A stretch of 64,000 nucleotides of DNA, taken from NCBI GenBank assembly GCA_905221605.1, contig CAJNDS010001713.1:215001-279000 (forward strand), read 5' to 3'. This stretch comes from Symbiodinium natans (lineage: Eukaryota; Sar; Dinophyceae; Suessiales; Symbiodiniaceae). Shown here in pieces: positions 58,883-64,000 of the stretch. The notes under the pieces were generated by a model, which did not search any database, had not been told where the DNA came from, and saw only the letters and a program-made list of their open reading frames with translations. A program made the position numbers and the translations under genes. Position 1 is the stretch's first letter. The number at the start of each line of letters is the position of its first letter.

Positions 58883-59092
58883 TCAAAATAATGAAAAACT
58901 ACACAAATTACACGGCATACATTTACCACTGTTGCTACATTTGTTCTTGTTATTCAACTTTTCTAACTCATCCTCTAACTTTTGTATCTTCTCTGTCAAA
59001 TCTTGAATTGTATTAAATATAATTAAATCCCCCTTTATCTTTTGTAGTTGCTCGTCCAATTTCTTCTCAATCGTCTCATCAAGATTAGGCAT
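58883..59092 (-). CDS. Small viral coiled-coil protein with Cys-rich tail, 69 aa
   Basis: The frame is open from 59128, but the ATG at 59092 sits in CATATATAATGCC like the other viral genes and lies after the stop of the upstream fibre gene, so it is preferred. Residues about 5-48 are a coiled coil (EKIQKLEDELEKLNNKN). The tail holds four cysteines in KCSNSGKCMPCNLCSF. It lies directly downstream of the fibre-like gene on the same strand and could be a structural partner. No family is recognised. Confidence 0.65.
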   Translation of the reverse strand: MPNLDETIEKKLDEQLQKIKGDLIIFNTIQDLTEKIQKLEDELEKLNNKNKCSNSGKCMPCNLCSFSLF

Positions 59093-59117
59093 TATATATG
59101 AATATTCAGAAAAAATA

Positions 59118-61472
59118 TTAATCATCATCTTTAATCTTCTTTTTTAACTTCGTTATTTCTCCCTTCATTGTTGTCATTTCTTTTTTCATTGTTTTCACTA
59201 AATCTTTTAATTCTTCTACTTCATTTATTGTTGCCTGTAAAGCACTCCATAAAATAGGAACACAAGACGTATAATCAAACTTTAAATATCCATCTTTGCC
59301 TTCTTTAACTATATTCTGCCATTCATCTGGCATCTTCTTCGTTTCCATAAAATCATTAGCAATAAATCCAACACACGATTTACCTTGTTGTCTGTCATCA
59401 ATAAAACGATATGTTTTCGGAACAATGTATTTAACTAATTCCACTGCCTTTTTTTGGTTAAGTTCCTTAATGTCTTTTTTCAACCGTTTATCAGAACTTG
59501 GAATTAAAGACCCAGTATATTCAATATCTCCATTAACGAGAATGCCACCTGGTGAAATTGAAAATACATCATTCGATACTGAAACGCTACCAAAATAAAA
59601 TGCATACTCGCCACCTGCATCGGTATTTAAAAACTGTATCTGGTCTACGGTGCTTATTGTTTCTTGTGTTATTTCTAAATTATTCATCTTAACTTTACCA
59701 TCTGTTATTTTAATTTCTGGCGTGCTACTTTCTAATCCAACAGTTAAATTAATATCTCCTAGTGTATCACCATTCCTAACAAATAATTTATATTGACCAT
59801 CCAAGACTTCTTTTAATTCGCTACTGTTCTGAAACATAAAACGTCCCCAACTTACAACATCGCTTTCACCAACGATATTTCCAATGCTATTAAAAGTAAG
59901 ATTATTTGTAACTGCTCTATTTATTGTTATTCCGTTAGTGTCGTTCAATTGCAAAGCAATAGTAGCAGTTGTCGGGTCAGTTGTTCTATTTGATTGCAAT
60001 GAGAAGTTAATTTCTTCCGTTGATATTACATTCAATGAATTATTAGCGTCTGCTCTTTGAAATATTCTACCTGAATTATTAACATAAATATCACTATTAA
60101 AAGTTGCTATATTTTGAAATGATGATGTGCTACCGAAATTAGCATTACCACCCGATACATTTAGTTTATTTGAACCTTGAATAACTCCTATGCCTAAACT
60201 TAAACAATATACACCGTTGCCATTAGCAGTATTTAATAACAGTAATGAAGAACTGTCGTTGCTTGTGTTATAAGCATTGATATTAAATGAATTAAATTTT
60301 AAATATCCTTGTGCGTTTTTTACTGTCATAACATTAGAAGCATCCGTTGTATCTTTGTAAAATGTAAGCCCTGAATTATTAGAAATATTATAATTTTCAC
60401 CATAAAAATTTAAATCATTTGATAAGTCTAAATTACCATCCACTCTTAAATTTTGTCTAACGATAGCATTATCAACAACATCTAATGTATAACCGCCTGT
60501 TAATGTATTAGCTCCTGTATCTACTAATAACGAATGCGATTTAACATATTGATTAGCATTATTATTTAGATTTAATATTCTTCCTGTATCACCAACAGAA
60601 TTATAACAATCAATACTGTCATTATTAAAGGTAAAATAATTATCAGTGTTCCGAACCGTAAAAGATAAATTAGCATCTGCTGTATTTTCTACTACTAGAC
60701 CACCTGTCGGCGTTTCTATCTTTCCTGACATTTTATAACCTGCATTATTATTTGTTAAATCTAATTGTTTAATAGCATCGTCCGACGTATTGTTACAAAA
60801 TATTTTATCACCTTGTAAAGTTATATAACTCGTTGCATTTTTAAACTCCGCTAAAACTTTATCACCCCCGCCTGTTTGATTACTAAATACCAATCCTGCT
60901 ACTGGACTTATATTTACTGTTGAATTATTTAACGTTATACCACTATGAATAACAGTCGGGGCGCTACAATCAATAATAGGATTAGCACTAAATCTATTAG
61001 TAAAATCACTTAACGGAACTCTTAAAGCAAGTAAGTTATCAATTTCTGTATCGGTGTAGCCTCCGCCTGCACCTACTAAACCATCTACCTCTGTTTTATT
61101 ATAATAATTGGTTGCTAGTTGCGTGTTAGTCTGAAAATTAGTTGATAAATTAGTGTCTATTTGAGTTTGTGTGTAATAATTCGTAAAGGTCGTGTCTATT
61201 TCTGTTTTATTGTAAAAGGTGCTGTTTAAGGTGGCGTTTGTTTGATATTCTGTATCTAATAAGTGAGTTAAAGAACTGATGTTCTGAAAGTTTTGAAGCT
61301 GTTTCGTGTTCAATACTGCTATGTCTGCTGTATTTGTTGCTATGTCCGTTGTGTTTGCTGTGTTGATGTCTCCTACTTCTGTTTTTGTTGCATATAACTG
61401 TGAAATGTCCGTTCCACTGACAATAACATTATCTGCTGTAAGTGTATTTGTGTTGTTTAAAGTAAGAACCAT
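59118..61472 (-). CDS. Fibre-like protein with S74 self-cleaving chaperone, 784 aa
   Basis: Residues about 1-170 carry repeated Y-N-K-T-E-[IV]-D segments (FYNKTEIDTTF, YYNKTEVDG) typical of trimeric tail-fibre shafts. The middle is Asn/Thr-rich with beta-helix-like repeats (LTLNNN, ISNNSGLTFYKD). The C-terminus is a peptidase S74 intramolecular chaperone: SSDKRLKKDI from residue 659, then CVGFIANDF and the Tyr/Asp/Trp-rich core, ending in a coiled coil (about 748-784). In this family the chaperone trimerises the fibre and cuts itself off at the Ser next to the S-D-x-R-L-K motif. It probably forms a receptor-binding spike. Cleavage is inferred from motif, not seen. The gene lies just downstream of the capsid gene. 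The start is in TTTAATAATGG. Confidence 0.88.
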   Translation of the reverse strand: MVLTLNNTNTLTADNVIVSGTDISQLYATKTEVGDINTANTTDIATNTADIAVLNTKQLQNFQNISSLTHLLDTEYQTNATLNSTFYNKTEIDTTFTNYYTQTQIDTNLSTNFQTNTQLATNYYNKTEVDGLVGAGGGYTDTEIDNLLALRVPLSDFTNRFSANPIIDCSAPTVIHSGITLNNSTVNISPVAGLVFSNQTGGGDKVLAEFKNATSYITLQGDKIFCNNTSDDAIKQLDLTNNNAGYKMSGKIETPTGGLVVENTADANLSFTVRNTDNYFTFNNDSIDCYNSVGDTGRILNLNNNANQYVKSHSLLVDTGANTLTGGYTLDVVDNAIVRQNLRVDGNLDLSNDLNFYGENYNISNNSGLTFYKDTTDASNVMTVKNAQGYLKFNSFNINAYNTSNDSSSLLLLNTANGNGVYCLSLGIGVIQGSNKLNVSGGNANFGSTSSFQNIATFNSDIYVNNSGRIFQRADANNSLNVISTEEINFSLQSNRTTDPTTATIALQLNDTNGITINRAVTNNLTFNSIGNIVGESDVVSWGRFMFQNSSELKEVLDGQYKLFVRNGDTLGDINLTVGLESSTPEIKITDGKVKMNNLEITQETISTVDQIQFLNTDAGGEYAFYFGSVSVSNDVFSISPGGILVNGDIEYTGSLIPSSDKRLKKDIKELNQKKAVELVKYIVPKTYRFIDDRQQGKSCVGFIANDFMETKKMPDEWQNIVKEGKDGYLKFDYTSCVPILWSALQATINEVEELKDLVKTMKKEMTTMKGEITKLKKKIKDDD

Positions 61473-61474
61473 TA

Positions 61475-61501
61475 TTAAATTAATTTAGATAATTAATTTA
61501 A
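61475..61501. terminator. Perfect 11-bp AT palindrome between capsid and fibre genes
   Basis: TTAAATTAATT, loop TAGAT, AATTAATTTAA lies between the stop of the capsid gene (61512) and the ATG of the fibre gene (61472). It may end capsid transcripts or form part of the fibre promoter. Confidence 0.5.
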
Positions 61502-61511
61502 CAATGTTAAT

Positions 61512-62948
61512 TTAGTCAAAAACCTTTAAACCTAAATCTTTTATCTCAATCACTTGCTCACTCAATAATGTGACGAAAAGCTCATCCGGCATATCATCAG
61601 CAGGAATTGCTGTTCCAGCAGGCTTCACGCGTATAAGCATCTGTTGTCCGGCTCTTGTATTAATTCCAGTATAACTACTATCTGGCACTTTTTCAAAAGA
61701 GAAGCCAAAAATAAATTGGCGATCACGATATTGCTTAAAATCAATTGAAATACTGTGTTGATGGAACACTGGAAGGTTTAACGCTTTTCTCAAATGATAG
61801 AAGCACTGTGTTAATGAATTACAAGGATACTCTGGATACAATTTAGAACCTAGTTGGATTTGGAACTCCAAGTCTTTGTTGATGTCGTAAATTCCTTCCA
61901 CTGTAGCATCGTGGGTTTGATGAGGATGATAAAACCTACAAAAGCGTTTATTAGCATATTCGTATCCAAGGCTGGGGTCATCGTCTCTATAAAAAGTGAT
62001 GAAGGAAGCAACAAGCTTTGAAACGGAGCGAATGACTGGAACGCTAATATCAGTTAATCCTACCACTGATTGAGATTGAGTAATATATGTTGTATAAGTG
62101 ATGGGAAGACCTTTTCCTTCTAAAAGATGCTTGACGTATTCATTATTTAAATTATTATCAAGGGTGCAAATATCACAGGAAACGAAGCAGTTGTTGAGTT
62201 CAAATAATTTAGAAGTGTTAGTGGCAGCGCCACCTGGTAATGCTACATCTTGCGTAAATCTTTCACGAAGGTTTTGAGCAATACCTGCATCAGCTTCATC
62301 ATAGTCGTCTGGATTAATAATACAATCAAGGTCGCTATTTACAAGTTCTAATTCAATGGTTAGATTTCCCATATATTTTAACGGTAAATACTTAAATTGA
62401 GAGAAAAGACCACATAACGGTTTAAACCCTACTGTCATTTGATTTTTGAAGCCTTTACAATTAGTAGAATTAACCTCATAATCTAATGCAGTTCCAGCAT
62501 TATTCACTAATGTTTTCACTTCGTCATCATATCTATAACCGAAGCCTTCGTTTGCTTCGTCTTTTCTTGCTCCTTGCGACATTAATTTAGAAAACATCTG
62601 ATGAACTCGGTTGTAATTATCAAAGTCTTCAACTACTTGATTACCGGCGATAATTCGCATTCGTCTGAAAAAGGAATATGGCGGTGCTAATGGACGAAGT
62701 TTTCGGTCAAGGGTCTGGTCTAAATTTTGAACTGTAAAGAATACACGAACCGATTGAGGGTCTAGCCATCCGTTGTCTTCGGCGTTTAATGAGAATTTCA
62801 ATACACGGTTTCCCGATGTAGGCTTATAAACATTACTACCACTTGGATAAAATCTTACGCTTCGTCTGTCAGTGATATAGCTTGCTCCTTTGTTTAATTT
62901 AAATGAAAGGTTATCAACTAAAATATCCTCGGGGCTGAAAGTTTCCAT
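61512..62948 (-). CDS. Major capsid protein, double jelly-roll type, 478 aa
   Basis: Start at 62948 in ATTATATATAATGG. The N-terminal half follows the PLV/adintovirus-like major capsid pattern: RRSVRFYPSGSNVYKP, then GWLDPQSVRVFFTVQN, RRMRIIAGNQVVEDFDNYNR and HQMFSKLMSQ. Later come LTIELELVNSDLDCI and a second barrel with FYHLRKALNLPVFHQHSI. Length (478) and the two-domain layout fit the double jelly-roll capsomer that forms pseudo-hexameric trimers. No frameshift or stop interrupts it. It is followed on the same strand by the fibre gene and preceded by a small basic protein and the lipase-like gene, so this strand looks like a late structural cluster. Confidence 0.92.
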   Translation of the reverse strand: METFSPEDILVDNLSFKLNKGASYITDRRSVRFYPSGSNVYKPTSGNRVLKFSLNAEDNGWLDPQSVRVFFTVQNLDQTLDRKLRPLAPPYSFFRRMRIIAGNQVVEDFDNYNRVHQMFSKLMSQGARKDEANEGFGYRYDDEVKTLVNNAGTALDYEVNSTNCKGFKNQMTVGFKPLCGLFSQFKYLPLKYMGNLTIELELVNSDLDCIINPDDYDEADAGIAQNLRERFTQDVALPGGAATNTSKLFELNNCFVSCDICTLDNNLNNEYVKHLLEGKGLPITYTTYITQSQSVVGLTDISVPVIRSVSKLVASFITFYRDDDPSLGYEYANKRFCRFYHPHQTHDATVEGIYDINKDLEFQIQLGSKLYPEYPCNSLTQCFYHLRKALNLPVFHQHSISIDFKQYRDRQFIFGFSFEKVPDSSYTGINTRAGQQMLIRVKPAGTAIPADDMPDELFVTLLSEQVIEIKDLGLKVFD

Positions 62949-62960
62949 TATATATAATCA
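62949..62960 (-). promoter_or_regulatory. Start-proximal AT motif of the capsid gene
   Basis: On the minus strand GATTATATATAATGG runs directly into the capsid ATG. It matches the motif at the polymerase, lipase and coiled-coil genes. Confidence 0.45.
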
Positions 62961-62975
62961 ACAATAGAAAATTTA

Positions 62976-63005
62976 ATTAAATATAATTTTTAAATTATAT
63001 TTAAT
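62976..63005. terminator. Perfect 14-bp AT palindrome
   Basis: ATTAAATATAATTT, loop TT, AAATTATATTTAAT. It overlaps the stop codon of the 66-residue gene and lies 28 bp upstream of the capsid ATG. It is the longest of the intergenic palindromes. Confidence 0.6.
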
Positions 63006-63201
63006 CAAATAATTTAAAACTATATGTATTTTCATTTGTATTCTTCTTTTTCTTGTTTTTCACTATACTATTTATTTGTTGCCTTTCCACATCATTTTCT
63101 TCAACTAACTTTCTGATTTCCTCGTAGCTGTTCTGTTTAAACTTCTTCTCTGGCTTCTGCTTTTCCATCTTCTCGTAAGTCTGCGCTTTGTAAGAGAACA
63201 T
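63001..63201 (-). CDS. Small basic viral protein, 66 aa
   Basis: Lys-rich protein (EKMEKQKPEKKFKQN; KNKKKKNTNEN) beginning MFSYKAQTYE, probably mostly helical. It sits between the lipase-like and capsid genes on the same strand. The start is in AATATAAATAATG. It may bind DNA or be a small virion protein, but I recognise no family. Confidence 0.65.
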   Translation of the reverse strand: MFSYKAQTYEKMEKQKPEKKFKQNSYEEIRKLVEENDVERQQINSIVKNKKKKNTNENTYSFKLFD

Positions 63202-63222
63202 TATTTATATTATTTAGATTTT

Positions 63223-63864
63223 TTAATCAAACTGTTGTAAAAACTCTTCTTCTGTTATAGGTAGGTTTCCTGATTTATTATGGACGTTACCTATGTCTTG
63301 ATATGAATGATTTTGTAGCGGGTCTAGCGTTCCTTTATTTAATGTTATACTACCTCTATCAAGAGCGCTGACTGGGTCTCCGGCTTTTCTTATTCTCAAA
63401 TTTGTCCCCGTGTCTTCCGGTCGTTGTCCTGAAACAAAAGGCGAACCGTAAGACCTTGAACGAAATATATTTCCGTAATCATTATTTATTTGTTGTCCTA
63501 CCGCCGAACCTAAACTATGGCTTATTATATCAGTAATTCCATAATGTTTTTTGCCGTCAATTTCAATAGCGTCGTCTTCAATGAACTTATTAACGTCTTT
63601 GTATCTCTTCGTGTTTCTTGTCTGATAAAGCGGTAATTTTAAATCATCATAAAAGTCAATCGGGTCTTTTGTTCCAGCAATGTATAGTTGGCTTCCGTTT
63701 CTGTAAATCCTGTCGGGGCTTTCATAAGCTAGTCTTAAACCTTGCGTATCAGTTAGGAAGGTTTCAGTTCCAGCTAATTCTTCTTTAACTTCATTATGTA
63801 TCTTGCTTCTTGTATTTGGTGCTTCATACAAAACACCTTCATTTCTTCTTTTATCTTTATGCAT
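63223..63864 (-). CDS. Lipase-like alpha/beta hydrolase, 213 aa
   Basis: A lipase class 3-like core is readable: YIAGTKDPIDFYDDLKLP (61-78), the nucleophile elbow ISHSLGSAVG (Ser117 in S-H-S-L-G), SYGSPFV (138-144), then RKAGDPVSALD with Asp163 as probable acid and HSYQDI with His186 as probable base. Spacing and order of Ser, Asp and His agree with a triad. No signal peptide or membrane segment. It is encoded upstream of the capsid genes on the same strand, so it may be a virion enzyme that acts on host membranes at entry or exit; that role is inference. The start is in ATTTTATAATGCA. Confidence 0.8.
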   Translation of the reverse strand: MHKDKRRNEGVLYEAPNTRSKIHNEVKEELAGTETFLTDTQGLRLAYESPDRIYRNGSQLYIAGTKDPIDFYDDLKLPLYQTRNTKRYKDVNKFIEDDAIEIDGKKHYGITDIISHSLGSAVGQQINNDYGNIFRSRSYGSPFVSGQRPEDTGTNLRIRKAGDPVSALDRGSITLNKGTLDPLQNHSYQDIGNVHNKSGNLPITEEEFLQQFD

Positions 63865-63905
63865 TATAAAATAACTTATAAATTAATTTTCTCTGTTAAG
63901 TAATA
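63865..63905. promoter_or_regulatory. Divergent promoter region
   Basis: A 41-bp AT-rich spacer separates the ATG of the lipase-like gene (minus) from the ATG at 63906 (plus). Both edges carry the viral motif (TTTTATAATG outward to the left, AAGTAATAATG to the right). Confidence 0.45.
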
Positions 63906-64000
63906 ATGCTTAAGTTCAAAAAAGTATATATTGACAGCAGTTATAGAGTAAGTGGCACGTCGTCCGATTTTACTATTGACCTACCGGAAACCGTTCAACT
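63906..64000 (+). CDS. Start of a probable minor capsid (penton) protein, cut by the window end
   Basis: ATG at 63906 in GTTAAGTAATAATGC, open to the last base. The 31 visible codons read MLKFKKVYIDSSYRVSGTSS then DFTIDLPETVQ. The pattern of basic start, [VF]-[YF]-I-D-S, then G-T-S-S-D-F-x-I-x-L-P resembles N-termini of minor capsid proteins in PLV-like viruses. Only a fragment is present, so the call rests on this pattern and on its place next to the structural genes. Confidence 0.5.
   Translation, partial: MLKFKKVYIDSSYRVSGTSSDFTIDLPETVQ

Larger units (their letters stand above)
52411..64000. mobile_element. Integrated Polinton-like virus, right end outside the window
   Basis: AT-rich block with eleven tightly packed intronless genes on both strands, including the PLV/Polinton core: protein-primed family B DNA polymerase, A32-type packaging ATPase, double jelly-roll major capsid protein and a probable minor capsid protein. 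The left edge is placed by the sharp change in composition at about 52.41 kb, and it could lie further left if the genes at 49.9-51.6 kb belong to the element. No terminal inverted repeat, target duplication, integrase or maturation protease was found in the window. All core genes present have intact reading frames, so the copy may be recent or still functional. Confidence 0.88.

Overview
The window looks like nuclear DNA of a dinoflagellate with an integrated Polinton-like virus (PLV) at its right end. The dinoflagellate call is inferred from three things. First, host genes are cut into tiny exons (21-110 nt) whose introns mostly begin with GC, sometimes GT or GA, and end in AG followed by G. 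Second, TTTAGGG/CCCTAAA telomere-type heptamers are scattered through the introns. Third, most of the host DNA is intron-like. No species can be named from the sequence.

Positions 1-49.1 kb are GC-rich host DNA. No long open frame there is convincing, but reading the minus strand exon by exon recovers split genes whose reading phases join correctly. A fatty-acid hydroxylase/sterol desaturase-type membrane enzyme lies at about 48.2-45.4 kb. A Rab11-type small GTPase lies at 40.5-34.6 kb (13 exons, only the C-terminal tail missing). A DUF2828/DUF7788 protein with a von Willebrand A-like fold lies at 29.8-18.7 kb (at least 24 exons). Less certain minus-strand genes lie at 44.9-42.7, 18.1-15.4 and 14.6-13.5 kb, and isolated exons lie near 10.2 (cyclic nucleotide-binding domain), 8.9, 5.1 and 1.2 kb. 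The rest is intron or spacer with microsatellites and telomere-like arrays. In several places an exon sits between a CCCTAAA array and a TTTAGGG array, so introns appear to carry telomere-like inverted repeats at their ends.

Positions 49.9-51.6 kb hold two intronless plus-strand genes of unknown function with host-like base composition. One has a ubiquitin-like fold ending in Gly-Gly. They are followed by 22-bp tandem repeats, other short repeats and a last patch of TTTAGGG at 52.24 kb.

From about 52.4 kb to the window end the DNA is AT-rich and densely coding: the PLV. In order it carries a protein-primed family B DNA polymerase, a 140-residue unknown, a small zinc-finger protein, a Cys/coiled-coil protein, an A32-type packaging ATPase, a small coiled-coil/Cys-tail protein, a fibre-like protein with an S74 self-cleaving chaperone, the double jelly-roll major capsid protein, a small basic protein, a lipase-like hydrolase and the start of a probable minor capsid protein. 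Start codons sit directly in AT-rich TATAATG-like motifs, and perfect AT palindromes separate genes. No integrase, maturation protease or terminal inverted repeat is seen, so the right end of the element lies outside the window.
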